From DAMCAP01 sp032059445 (GTDB taxonomy: Bacteria; Bacillota; Clostridia; Oscillospirales; Ruminococcaceae): DNA of 64,000 bases. Every line of letters begins with the position of its first letter. Position 1 is the first letter of the stretch. The translations under genes were made by a program, and so were the position numbers. Below, piece by piece: positions 52,593 through 61,102 of the stretch. The notes below the pieces were generated by a model, which did not search any database, was not told the origin of the DNA, and saw only the letters and a program-made list of their open reading frames with translations. Where the stretch lies: positions 1 through 64,000 of the forward strand of contig DAMCAP010000004.1 of NCBI GenBank assembly GCA_032059445.1. The letters run 5' to 3'.

Positions 52593-52614
52593 AGTATTTC
52601 CTCCAAATTCATAA

Positions 52615-53343
52615 TTACTTAAGGTCAAAGGGCTTAAGGAGCTTCCAAACCTGTGTCATCTTGCCATTCTCCTCAGCCTCTACCTGTGCATACTTCCAGC
52701 CTTCGATATTTTGGGGGTCGACACCCGCTGCAATCAATGGCTCGGGGCTCAGGACAAACACAATGTCTTTATCCTGATTTGATTTGTCAAAGGTATTTGT
52801 GCTCATATCTCTCGCCCATTCAAACATGTTGCCGTCACCCAGCTTGACTCCGTAGTGGTCGAGAGAGGTATGGTAGTTGATGGTGTCACGGTATTTGCCT
52901 GCAAGCTGCTCATAAGCTGCCAAAGCAGTTGGGGTACCCTTGTAGCTGAGCTTGTCGTTGCCAAGCTTTTGGCCTACCATCAGCATTTTGCCGCCGTTTA
53001 GCTCGTTTTCATAAAACGTATAGTTTTCTGGTAGCTTTTCGGGGTCGAGCCCTGCATCTAAGAAGGGCTGCGCATCCAGCTCCAGCATGATGTCATGCAT
53101 AGGCGCCTTGCTGTAATCCTCGCTCCAGATGAAGCGTGCCGAACCATCGGGGGAGGAGAGCGCCCAGCCCACATTGGTTTGGTCGGGGGATACCTTGTCG
53201 GGTATGGTCTTTAAAATCTCCTCAAAAGAGGCAACCGACTGCTTACCCACTACGTCTAGAGATTTGAGCCCCTCAGAGCAGGCGGTGAGTGTCACCGCCA
53301 GCATCAAGGCTCCTGTTGTTATCAAAATGGAGTTTTTTTTCAT
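52615..53343 (-). CDS. Copper-operon lipoprotein of unknown function
   Basis: A 242-residue lipoprotein with signal peptide and lipobox LTAC (Cys 22). The mature part has no obvious Cys/Met/His copper site; motifs such as FIWSEDYSKAPMHDIMLELD and PQNIEGWKYAQVE are visible. It lies between copA and copZ in the same operon and should work outside the membrane, perhaps in copper sensing or binding. I do not recognise the family. Confidence 0.7.
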   Translation of the reverse strand: MKKNSILITTGALMLAVTLTACSEGLKSLDVVGKQSVASFEEILKTIPDKVSPDQTNVGWALSSPDGSARFIWSEDYSKAPMHDIMLELDAQPFLDAGLDPEKLPENYTFYENELNGGKMLMVGQKLGNDKLSYKGTPTALAAYEQLAGKYRDTINYHTSLDHYGVKLGDGNMFEWARDMSTNTFDKSNQDKDIVFVLSPEPLIAAGVDPQNIEGWKYAQVEAEENGKMTQVWKLLKPFDLK

Positions 53344-53362
53344 AGTTGTATCGATCCTTTCT

Positions 53363-55837
53363 TTAGTGTGACGCCTTAAATCTCTTTAGGCGTAGGGCAT
53401 TGGTCAGTACAGATACCGAGCTTAAGCTCATAGCTGCCGCTGCAAACATGGGGTTGAGCAGCGGGCCGCCAAAGAGATAGAGGACACCTGCCGCAATGGG
53501 AATACCCACCACGTTATACCCAAAGGCCCAGAAGAGGTTTTGCTTAATGTTGCGGATGGTTTTTTTGCTCAGGTCGATGGCGGTAGGTACATCCATTAGA
53601 TCTGATCGCATCAGCACGATATCGGCGCTTTCCATCGCTACATCTGTGCCCGAGCCGATGGCGATACCAACATCTGCCTGTGCCAGTGCTGGTGCATCGT
53701 TGATGCCGTCGCCAACCATGGCGACTTTTTTGCCTTCGTCTTGGAGCTTTTTGACCTGATTCGATTTATCTTGCGGAAGCACCTCAGCCAGTACACGGTC
53801 GATACCCACCTGCTTTGCGATGGCTGCGGCTGTCTTTTTGTTATCACCAGTAATCATTGCTACTTCAATACCCATCTTGTGTAGGCGCTCGATGGCAGCT
53901 TTACTCGATGCCTTCACCACATCTGCTACTGCTACGATTCCTGCCAGCTGGCCGTCAATAGCGATATACATGGGAGTCTTGCCTTCCTCTGCCAAGTGAT
54001 CGCTCTGCTGCTCCATACCTTTGAGGGAGATATGGCGCTCATCCATCAGCTTACGGTTGCCTGCAAGCACAGTCTGCCCGCCGATTACCGCTTCAATACC
54101 ACGACCAGTAATCGAATCAAAGCGCTCGACCTTTAGCAGCTCTAGACCCTTATCCTGTGCCCCCTTCACGATGGCCTGACCGAGAGGGTGTTCAGAGCCT
54201 TTTTCTGCCGAAGCCGTGATCTGAAGGAGTTTGTCGGTAGGGATTGTGCCAGTTGTCAATACATCTGTCACTGTAGGCTTACCCTCGGTGATGGTGCCGG
54301 TTTTGTCAAATACGATGGTTTTGATCTGATGGGCTGTTTCTAGCGCTTCGCCACCCTTAATAAGGATGCCGTTTTCTGCGCCTTTACCGGTGCCTACCAT
54401 GATGGCAGTGGGGGTTGCCAGACCAAGCGCACAAGGGCAGGCAATGACCAGAACCGAGATAAAGATGGTCAGAGCGAATGTAAGATCACCCCCTGTACCG
54501 AAGTACCAAGCAATGCCTGCCACCAGAGCGATTAGGCACACAATCGGCACAAATACGCCCGAAACCTTGTCGGCCATTGCCGCAATGGGGGCCTTGCTGC
54601 CTTGCGCATCTTCCACCAGCTTGATGATCTGTGCCAGAGCGGTTTCTGCTCCGACCTTATCAGCACGAAACTGAATGGTACCTGTGGTGTTGATGGTTGC
54701 GGCATAGACTGCGCTTCCTTCCTTTTTGTCGACCGGCATGCTTTCACCTGTCAGCATGGATTCGTCAATTGAGGTGTGACCGTCGATGACTGTACCATCT
54801 ACAGGGATCTTAGCACCGGGCTTTACTATGATGATATCACCGATTTCTACCTCATCGATGGGGATCTCTTTTTCTAGACCATTTTGTATGATCAGTGCTG
54901 TTTTGGGTGCTAGGCCCATCAGCTTCTTGATGGCTTCGCTTGTTTTGCCTTTAGATACCGCCTCCAGCGACTTGCCCAGTAGGATCAGGGTGATAATTAC
55001 TCCAGCTGTTTCAAAGTAGAGGGCTTCTACCGCATGGAAGTTGCCCTGTGCAATCTGCCATGTGCTGTAGATGCTGTATAGCACAGCGGCGCTGGTGCCA
55101 ATGGCAATCAGTGAATCCATATTGGGGCTGCCACGAAATAGTGATTTAAACCCGACGGTGTAAAACTTATAGCCTACTGCCAGCACAGGGATGGTCAGAA
55201 ACAGCTGAAGCAGCGCATAAATCAGTGGGTAATTCATAGGGTCAAGTGCCGATGGGAAGGGCAGTGGGATACCATACATAATTAGCATCGGCCCCATCGC
55301 AATATAAAAGAGCGGCAGTGTAAATATTGCGGATACAATGAATTTATTCCACAGTGTTTTGATCTCTTTTTGCTTGCGTGCCTTGTCTTGGTCGGAGGCA
55401 CCTGCCTTGTTGATCTCGAGGACCTTATAGCCTGCCTTCTCGATGGCTTCTCGTATTGCCGACAGACGCACAGTCTGTGGGTTGTATACGACCGTTGCTT
55501 TTTCTGTGGCAAAGTTGACCGATACGCTGGTGATCCCCTCCAGCTTCCTGATTCCCTTCTCCACACGCTGGGCACAGGCTGCGCAGGTCATTCCGCCTAT
55601 GGGGATGGTCACGCTGCTGTCATTTGTTTGCTCTACCAACTCATAGCCGATCTTGGTGGCTGCTTCTTTGATGGCAGCAAGGCCAATGGAACCGCTATCG
55701 TACTCCACAAAGAGTTTTTCACTTGCCAAGTTTACTGTTGCCTGTGAAATGCCGGGGAGCTTGCGTAGGGATTTTTCAATCCGCTGGGCACAGGCTGCAC
55801 AGGTCATACCACGTATATTAAGAATTTTACTTTCCAT
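53363..55837 (-). CDS. copA: Copper-translocating P-type ATPase
   Basis: An 824-residue P1B-type ATPase. Two HMA domains at the N-terminus each have GMTCAACAQR (near residues 8 and 82). Further motifs are TGES (SMLTGESMPVDKKE), the membrane metal site ACPCALGLATP, DKTGTITEGK with the phosphorylated Asp, and GDGINDAPALAQ. It exports Cu(I) from the cytosol. It is the first gene of a copper operon that continues with the lipoprotein, copZ and two-component genes. It is divergent from the HxlR regulator. Confidence 0.96.
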   Translation of the reverse strand: MESKILNIRGMTCAACAQRIEKSLRKLPGISQATVNLASEKLFVEYDSGSIGLAAIKEAATKIGYELVEQTNDSSVTIPIGGMTCAACAQRVEKGIRKLEGITSVSVNFATEKATVVYNPQTVRLSAIREAIEKAGYKVLEINKAGASDQDKARKQKEIKTLWNKFIVSAIFTLPLFYIAMGPMLIMYGIPLPFPSALDPMNYPLIYALLQLFLTIPVLAVGYKFYTVGFKSLFRGSPNMDSLIAIGTSAAVLYSIYSTWQIAQGNFHAVEALYFETAGVIITLILLGKSLEAVSKGKTSEAIKKLMGLAPKTALIIQNGLEKEIPIDEVEIGDIIIVKPGAKIPVDGTVIDGHTSIDESMLTGESMPVDKKEGSAVYAATINTTGTIQFRADKVGAETALAQIIKLVEDAQGSKAPIAAMADKVSGVFVPIVCLIALVAGIAWYFGTGGDLTFALTIFISVLVIACPCALGLATPTAIMVGTGKGAENGILIKGGEALETAHQIKTIVFDKTGTITEGKPTVTDVLTTGTIPTDKLLQITASAEKGSEHPLGQAIVKGAQDKGLELLKVERFDSITGRGIEAVIGGQTVLAGNRKLMDERHISLKGMEQQSDHLAEEGKTPMYIAIDGQLAGIVAVADVVKASSKAAIERLHKMGIEVAMITGDNKKTAAAIAKQVGIDRVLAEVLPQDKSNQVKKLQDEGKKVAMVGDGINDAPALAQADVGIAIGSGTDVAMESADIVLMRSDLMDVPTAIDLSKKTIRNIKQNLFWAFGYNVVGIPIAAGVLYLFGGPLLNPMFAAAAMSLSSVSVLTNALRLKRFKASH

Positions 55838-55859
55838 TTAATATCACCTCATTTTATTT

Positions 55860-55873
55860 GACACTTGTGTGTC
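55860..55873. promoter_or_regulatory. Palindrome between copA and the HxlR regulator
   Basis: GACAC-TTGT-GTGTC is a perfect inverted repeat ~23 bases before the copA start and ~94 before the HxlR start. A reverse promoter TTGAAA-16-TATCAT lies beside it. It is a candidate operator for the regulator or the OmpR-type protein. Confidence 0.5.
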
Positions 55874-55966
55874 GTTATGATATTATTGTATCTATAATTT
55901 TCAATAAAGCAAGTACGCACTTTATTGTGCTATACTACCCAAAAAGTAAGTAAAGGAGGTGCCATC

Positions 55967-56332
55967 ATGAGTTTTGATCCTAAAAGCCTAAACTGCCCTG
56001 TGGAGGCCACATTGCGAATGATCGGGGGCAAGTACAAGGCGCTCATTCTTTGGCATTTGATTGACGGTGCGCTCCGTCACGGTGAGCTACAGCGCTTAAT
56101 CCCACTAGCAACGCCCAAAATGTTGACACAGCAGCTTCGTGAGCTAGAGGGTGATAATCTGCTTTTAAGGACTGTCTATCCAGTCGTCCCCCCGAAGGTG
56201 GAGTACTCATTAACGGAATTTGGGCACAGTCTAAAGCCAATTTTGCAGTCGATGTATGACTGGGGTGCAGATTATATGCAGGATAATGGCCTTACAATCT
56301 GCTGCTCTATGCATGCATTAGAAGAAGAATAA
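55967..56332 (+). CDS. HxlR-family transcriptional regulator
   Basis: A 121-residue winged-helix regulator. CPVEATLRMIGGKYKALILW, GELQRLIPLATPKMLTQQLR and YPVVPPKVEYSLTEFG are classic HxlR blocks. It has cysteines at the N-terminus (LNCPVEA) and C-terminus (ICCSM). HxlR proteins respond to reactive compounds, often by cysteine oxidation. It lies divergent to copA and convergent to the DUF2318 lipoprotein. The ATG at 55967 has AAAGGAGGTG. Confidence 0.9.
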   Translation: MSFDPKSLNCPVEATLRMIGGKYKALILWHLIDGALRHGELQRLIPLATPKMLTQQLRELEGDNLLLRTVYPVVPPKVEYSLTEFGHSLKPILQSMYDWGADYMQDNGLTICCSMHALEEE

Positions 56333-56335
56333 CAA

Positions 56336-56378
56336 TCGGCGCTGTCGGCGCAACCGCTATGGTTGCCGACAGCGCCGA
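56336..56378. terminator. Bidirectional terminator between HxlR and DUF2318 genes
   Basis: TCGGCGCTGTCGGC pairs perfectly with GCCGACAGCGCCGA, with an inner CAACC/GGTTG stem. It lies between convergent genes. Confidence 0.85.
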
Positions 56379-56391
56379 ATTATTTTGTGGT

Positions 56392-56958
56392 TTAGGTGCG
56401 TTTCCAATTGGCAAATACCTTTGTGGATTCCGATAAAACGTCGTAGGAGATGGTAATGGTATCTTGTGTAATGGTTTTACTCTCTTTGAATATCGGCCAG
56501 GGGTTGCAGCCGCGCGATGGCATCTCAACCTGATCGGTACCAAAGCGGTTGCCACAGTTTTGGCAGACAAGCTCCTCGCCCTCCTGCTTATAGTACCCCC
56601 TGCCTGAGTCGTAGCAAACCTCACAGGTATTGAAGGCTGTACGGATGCTACCGTCGGAGGCCTTTACTGCAAGAACCTCCATAGTTGTGCCGTCTACCTT
56701 GACGGGGTAGAGCTTCATAGTTTCGGTAATGTCAGCGGTGCTGATTGTTAGATTTTCACCTTTTTTGATCACCTGTACACTTCCCGATTGTGCTGAGCTG
56801 GATTCTACTTTGCTGCTTTGCGGTTCATTGACATTGGTATTCTCTATACTGCCCTTTGGGCTGGTTGCGCAGCCCACGAGCAGAAGCGACAGCGACAGTA
56901 TAATCACTGCGGCGACGGATAGTTTTTGCGAACCTTTTGGGTTTCTTGATCTGTTCAT
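56392..56958 (-). CDS. DUF2318-family metal-binding lipoprotein
   Basis: A 188-residue protein. The N-terminal hydrophobic stretch ends in LLLVGC, a lipobox. The mature part has the DUF2318 signature: FNTCEVCYDSGRGYYKQEGE, then VCQNCGNRF and SRGCNPWP, i.e. two CxxC pairs plus a Cys-Asn-Pro-Trp motif likely to bind metal. DUF2318 proteins occur with heavy-metal and iron transport genes. It precedes nothing downstream on its strand and forms a block with the 31-residue peptide and the HMA-TauE fusion upstream. Confidence 0.85.
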   Translation of the reverse strand: MNRSRNPKGSQKLSVAAVIILSLSLLLVGCATSPKGSIENTNVNEPQSSKVESSSAQSGSVQVIKKGENLTISTADITETMKLYPVKVDGTTMEVLAVKASDGSIRTAFNTCEVCYDSGRGYYKQEGEELVCQNCGNRFGTDQVEMPSRGCNPWPIFKESKTITQDTITISYDVLSESTKVFANWKRT

Positions 56959-57020
56959 TTGGTAATTCTCCTTTAGTAGCTAGTCATAATGATTGTATAA
57001 GGAAGCGTGCACTATGCGCT

Positions 57021-57116
57021 TTACTCGCCAGCGCTTTTACCCCGCATGAAAAATATAGCGGCTGCAATCCCGATGACAGGGAGGATGCAGTGCCAGTGAT
57101 TGAGTAAGAAACTCAT
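57021..57116 (-). CDS. 31-residue membrane peptide
   Basis: A tiny gene with ATG at 57116 preceded by AAGGAGG (ideal spacing) and stop TAA at 57021-57023. The product starts MSFLLNHWHCILPVIGIAA and ends FFMRGKSAGE. It has one hydrophobic helix (~residues 10-24), a short N-terminal part with His-Trp-His-Cys and a positively charged C-terminal end. It lies between the HMA-TauE fusion and the DUF2318 gene, 12 bases after the fusion. The HWHC motif could bind copper; this is inference. Similar small proteins are easily missed in annotation. Confidence 0.7.
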   Translation of the reverse strand: MSFLLNHWHCILPVIGIAAAIFFMRGKSAGE

Positions 57117-57128
57117 GATTATCCTCCT

Positions 57129-58946
57129 TTAATGGCAGCTTGGCCCTGCTGACTGGAAGGTGTCTTGTGGCCAGATCATGGTTTTAAAGCTGCTGACTTC
57201 TTTTTTGATGGCTTCAACATCTGCCGAGGCAAGGTCATCGACTACCTTGATGTATCCGTAGAAAGCATTATCACCGGTTGAAAAGTCAAAATCTGCTTCT
57301 GGGTAAAAATACAAGGGTTCCCCCAATAAATCAAGCTTTGCTCCGTAGGTGGGTACCAGCAACTGACTCTCTGTGTCGGTGATAATATTCCACTTTACGT
57401 CTACGCCTGCCTGCACAAGGGCTACAGCAGGGCTAAAGCCCTTATCGCTTAGCGTCATGGTGATCTCTTGTAGCTTGTTGCCATATTCGTCGGTTGTTTC
57501 TTTAGCAACAGCCACCTGATCGGTTGGGATGATATATCCTGCAGGCTTTGGTGTATCTACAGCCTCGGAGGGGGGAGCCGAAGCACCTGCCTCGATTACG
57601 GTAATGTTGCCACGGATCATGCCCATCCAGCAGGTATAGCGTACAGTTCCGGTTTTGGTCGGTGTAAACTCAATGATGTTTTGGCCAGGCTCAAAGGAAT
57701 GCTCGATCCCATAATCCTGTATGAACATCCGATTATTGCAGCCGTTGATGCTGCCTTTTGGTGCGTCGATCACCCATTTCACAGGAATCCCTTCCTGGAC
57801 GGTAATATTGGGATAGCGACCTGGGGAAAGGGTGCTGTTGATCATCTGCACGCCGTTTTCTACCTTGATACTGTTACTCTCAGTGGCGGGCGCTTGATTT
57901 AAGCTATCGGGTAGCAGGGCAGGCAGTGAAATGCCCGAGAGGCTCCAGCCCTGTGACAGCATCGCCAGACCCAGCACTACCACTAGCACAGCGCCTGCCG
58001 TCATCACCTTGTGGGTAAACTTCTTACCCAGTGCTGAAACGATAGACCCCAGACCAAGCATCAGGGGGACAGTACCCAAACTAAAGAGCAACATGGACAG
58101 TGCACCCGTAAAGGGATTGCCCGATGCTAAGGCTACGATCTGCATCGATTGCAGGGGGCCGCAGGGCATCAGACCGTTTAGGAGGCCCACAATGAGGGGG
58201 CTGCTGCTTTGGATCTTTTCGGAATTCACTTTGCTGGCAAGTGCCTGCGGCATCTTTGGGGTAAATCTCCGCAGCCATGGGAACAAGCCCAGCATATTAA
58301 TCCCCATGATGATCATAAATGCACCAGCAATCAGCTTTAACAGCCCTTGAAGCACCGTAGGTAAGCCTGTGCCTGCGCCACCACCGATCAGCATACCTAC
58401 AAGCCCCAGTATAAAACCGATGACGGTGTAGGATATTACTCGCCCTAGGTTATACAAAATAGAGGGAGTCAAGGTAGACAGGGCACTTTTGTGATTTGAA
58501 CTGCTTTGCGAGATGCACTGGGATAGGTTGATACCACCACACATCGCCACACAGTGTACCGAGGTAAGGAGCCCGATCACAAATAGCATCCCATAGCCCA
58601 TGCGGGTATCCGCCAGTTGGCTGGGTGCCAATAGATTTAAAACCCCGAACTGCTCTAGCAGCCAGTAAAGGGAAGCGATCAAAAGCAAAAATCCAATGGT
58701 ACGGCTGGAGGACGGGCGCTCGCTTCCTGATGCGACGGTGTAACCTGTTGCTTGTATGATCCCGATTACATCGTTTAATGAGATCACATCAGCATCATAG
58801 CTCACTACAGCAGTCCCTGCGGTGTAGCTGACGGTTGCTTTTACCACACCCGCTGTGCTCTGCAGCTTTCTTTCAATTTTGTTTTGGCAGCTTATACAGC
58901 TCATTCCGTCGATATGCAGCTTTTTGGTTTTGATACTAGATCCCAT
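57129..58946 (-). CDS. HMA-TauE/SafE-cupredoxin fusion protein
   Basis: A 605-residue multi-domain membrane protein. Residues ~1-70 are an HMA domain (HIDGMSCISCQNKIERKL). Residues ~80-300 contain ~7 hydrophobic helices of the sulfite-exporter TauE/SafE (UreH-like) group, with HCVAMCGGINLSQC and GLLNGLMPCGPLQSMQIV. Residues ~360-450 are cupredoxin-like, with FTPTKTGTVRYTCWMGMIRG providing Cys/Met copper ligands, and a second cupredoxin-like domain ends the protein (SAGPSCH). The ATG at 58946 has GAGGAG; an in-frame ATG at 59060 lies in a terminator and is rejected. It probably moves copper or assembles a copper site across the membrane. Confidence 0.87.
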   Translation of the reverse strand: MGSSIKTKKLHIDGMSCISCQNKIERKLQSTAGVVKATVSYTAGTAVVSYDADVISLNDVIGIIQATGYTVASGSERPSSSRTIGFLLLIASLYWLLEQFGVLNLLAPSQLADTRMGYGMLFVIGLLTSVHCVAMCGGINLSQCISQSSSNHKSALSTLTPSILYNLGRVISYTVIGFILGLVGMLIGGGAGTGLPTVLQGLLKLIAGAFMIIMGINMLGLFPWLRRFTPKMPQALASKVNSEKIQSSSPLIVGLLNGLMPCGPLQSMQIVALASGNPFTGALSMLLFSLGTVPLMLGLGSIVSALGKKFTHKVMTAGAVLVVVLGLAMLSQGWSLSGISLPALLPDSLNQAPATESNSIKVENGVQMINSTLSPGRYPNITVQEGIPVKWVIDAPKGSINGCNNRMFIQDYGIEHSFEPGQNIIEFTPTKTGTVRYTCWMGMIRGNITVIEAGASAPPSEAVDTPKPAGYIIPTDQVAVAKETTDEYGNKLQEITMTLSDKGFSPAVALVQAGVDVKWNIITDTESQLLVPTYGAKLDLLGEPLYFYPEADFDFSTGDNAFYGYIKVVDDLASADVEAIKKEVSSFKTMIWPQDTFQSAGPSCH

Positions 58947-59335
58947 ATAGCGTTCTCCTCTTACTAATTTTACGCCCTTGATTCTAGCATCTGGATTTGT
59001 AGATTTTATGTGCATCGATGTGTTTATGAGTAATTGATCAAACCAAGGCAAAAAAAGCATCCTCCTTTAACAGAAGTCAAAGGAGGATGTATTTAGGCAG
59101 GGCAGGTAGTTGCACTGCCCATAGAGTATTGTTAGATTCCTTGTTTATACGGCAAGAGTCATTTATACCTGCCACCAATAAGAAGAAGGGGGGATTTCTA
59201 GCCCTCTTAGGCAGATAAATAGGGAGGACTTATGACTGCCTAAGTGCTATTGGAGAGGTGGTTTATAAGATCAGAGTGCTTTAAGCTTCCGAGAAGCAAT
59301 GCGATCGGAGGGGGAGCGTTATCTGATCGGCTCTT
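58947..59335. other. Intergenic region before the SPOCS operon end
   Basis: About 390 bases holding the promoter region of the HMA-TauE gene and the reverse terminator at 59050-59089. Between 59090 and 59335 nothing is recognised. Confidence 0.5.
59050..59089 (-). terminator. Terminator of the SPOCS operon (reverse strand)
   Basis: CATCCTCCTTT pairs perfectly with AAAGGAGGATG around ten bases; on the reverse strand CTTTTTTT follows. It stops the reverse operon before the HMA-TauE gene. The AAAGGAGGATG arm looks like a ribosome site but is locked in the stem. Confidence 0.85.
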
Positions 59336-60475
59336 CTAGCAGCTGCCTACAGGTCTGGCAGATAAGAAGAGGGTAATGTTTTTAAATACATTTCTCTCAT
59401 CAACGGGATAAGCAAATATATCTTCAATACAGGAGTCCACTCTAAACTCTTCACAGAGGTTGGGAACTATTGGATTAGCGGGATTATACAGATAACCGCT
59501 AACGGTAATACAAGGAGTTTCGGGAGGACCCAGTACAACAATGTCTTCGGTAAAGGTTAGCCCCACAAAGCTGGGGTAGGCAATGATATATGCGCTAAAT
59601 GGGACAGTGCTGTGCATCGAGTGCACAGACTGGGTAGCTACGAGGCCGGTGTAGACGACCTTCTGGGAGATTTTACCCTCAACTACCAGCTTTCTGCCAG
59701 AGAGGCAAGCACCCTCCGCATTTGGGATGATCACAAATACGTTGGTAGGGCCTACTAGCGTAATCACGTCAATGATTGCTGTGATAGCTGCTGTAATATC
59801 TGCAAACACTGTGTTAACCGCTGCGATCAATAATTCTACTTCGTCTTCAACTGCATCGCCTACTACTGGGATATCAGCGGTTGCTACTACCAAGGCATTG
59901 GCTGCTGCTAGTAGTGCAGTTAAAGCTACATTTAGAGCAATAAGAGCAAGACGTACCGCCTCAAGCAGGGTTACCAGCAGCGCTGCACCAACACAAGGAA
60001 GAGCAATTGCTGTGTTAGCTGCTGCAATGGCAGCGATGAGGTTGGCGGCTGCTGTATTAACCGCGGCTAAGGCTACCTGTAGGGCTGCAACCTCAGGGAT
60101 GACTGGAAGATCTTCAATCTCTAAGATACCATCTACAAGGTCGATCACTGGTGTGATATCGATTACCGACACAGCAAGAGCCGCGGAAGCTGCTGCGATT
60201 TCAAGCGCTGTGGCAGCTCTTTCATAGGACTGATAGGCAAAAGGAGTCTCAATTAGTTTTACGTTGTTTAGCTTTGCATTTACATAAACTTGATCAAGAT
60301 GCTCGATATTAGGCTTAGGAGTTGGTACCGGCATAATTTCTGGGATAGAAATTTCGCTCCAGTTTAATACAGTTGGGTCAGAGCCGTCTAAAGTGATGCG
60401 GGATGCATCACATGTGCCAAAGGTTTTAATATTAAATTTACAGTTGTTGCTGCATTTTTTATTACTACAAGACAT
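59336..60475 (-). CDS. SPOCS-domain (DUF3794) protein with Ala-rich insertion
   Basis: A 379-residue protein of the SipL/SPOCS (DUF3794) type. The N-terminus is Cys-rich (CSNKKCSNNC). The SPOCS domain begins around residues 53-79 (VNAKLNNVKLIETPFA) and continues at ~250-300 (EGACLSGRKLVVEGKISQKV). Between them lies a ~170-residue insertion (~81-250) almost entirely of Ala, Ile, Leu and Val helices (e.g. LIAAIAAANTAIALPCVGAA). The two downstream-paralog domains have only ~15-25 residues here. SPOCS domains mediate spore coat assembly with SpoIVA-like partners. It is the last gene of the reverse operon. Confidence 0.8.
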   Translation of the reverse strand: MSCSNKKCSNNCKFNIKTFGTCDASRITLDGSDPTVLNWSEISIPEIMPVPTPKPNIEHLDQVYVNAKLNNVKLIETPFAYQSYERAATALEIAAASAALAVSVIDITPVIDLVDGILEIEDLPVIPEVAALQVALAAVNTAAANLIAAIAAANTAIALPCVGAALLVTLLEAVRLALIALNVALTALLAAANALVVATADIPVVGDAVEDEVELLIAAVNTVFADITAAITAIIDVITLVGPTNVFVIIPNAEGACLSGRKLVVEGKISQKVVYTGLVATQSVHSMHSTVPFSAYIIAYPSFVGLTFTEDIVVLGPPETPCITVSGYLYNPANPIVPNLCEEFRVDSCIEDIFAYPVDERNVFKNITLFLSARPVGSC

Positions 60476-60486
60476 AGTTTACCCTC

Positions 60487-61083
60487 CTAACAACCAGTAG
60501 ACGCTTTGATAAACAGCGTGTTATTGGTAAAAATACTTCTGTCAGACAGCAGGCAGGTGAATACATCCTCTACATAAGGACATAACCTGAACTCTTTGCC
60601 GAGGGAAGTGTCTGCATCGACGATTATAAATGTTGAGAAGGGTATTAAGAGTGTTACAGAGTACAGGGGCTGATCTACGTCCGTAGCTGTATACACGATC
60701 TTTTGTACAATAACGCCCTCGATAATCAGTTTACGACCAGTCAGGTGAGAACACTCTGCATTACCAATGGAATCGCCGGGGATAAAGGTACCGGTTTCAT
60801 CGGTATAGCCAGTAACGGTGGGTGTCTTGATGACACGCTGCGAGATGATCTCTACGCAGGTGTTGACCGAGATTATATTTTCTGCTGCTGGCTTTGTGTC
60901 TGGGATATCGGCGATTTTAGATACAAAAAGCTGTACCCAAGTATCGCTGCTGGGAGGGCAGGAAAGAGCCGAATTTATTTCATTTGTCGTTGCAACTCCC
61001 ACATAGTTGAGGGTGTCGCAGTTACAGGTGAGCTCATTATCAAATGAATAAGCTGTATTACCTACAAAATAAGATTTTGCCAT
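60487..61083 (-). CDS. SPOCS-domain (DUF3794) protein
   Basis: A 198-residue protein: Cys-containing N-terminus (LTCNCDTLN) and one SPOCS domain with RVIKTPTVTGYTDETG, CSHLTGRKLIIEGVIVQKIV and DRSIFTNNTLFI at the end. It is paralogous to the genes on both sides and lies in the same orientation, 11 bases before the Ala-rich paralog. Role in spore-coat or exosporium assembly is inferred. Confidence 0.82.
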   Translation of the reverse strand: MAKSYFVGNTAYSFDNELTCNCDTLNYVGVATTNEINSALSCPPSSDTWVQLFVSKIADIPDTKPAAENIISVNTCVEIISQRVIKTPTVTGYTDETGTFIPGDSIGNAECSHLTGRKLIIEGVIVQKIVYTATDVDQPLYSVTLLIPFSTFIIVDADTSLGKEFRLCPYVEDVFTCLLSDRSIFTNNTLFIKASTGC

Positions 61084-61102
61084 ATTTATTACGCCCCCTA
61101 TC

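Noticed and set aside
59058..59089. AAAGGAGGATG at 59079-59089 as a ribosome site, or its reverse ATG as start of the HMA-TauE gene
   Set aside because: Both sequences form the stem of a reverse-strand terminator; a better start with GAGGAG exists at 58946.
59727..60227. 166-codon forward Ala/Thr-rich frame
   Set aside because: It is a shadow of the Ala-rich insertion in the SPOCS protein; no ribosome site.
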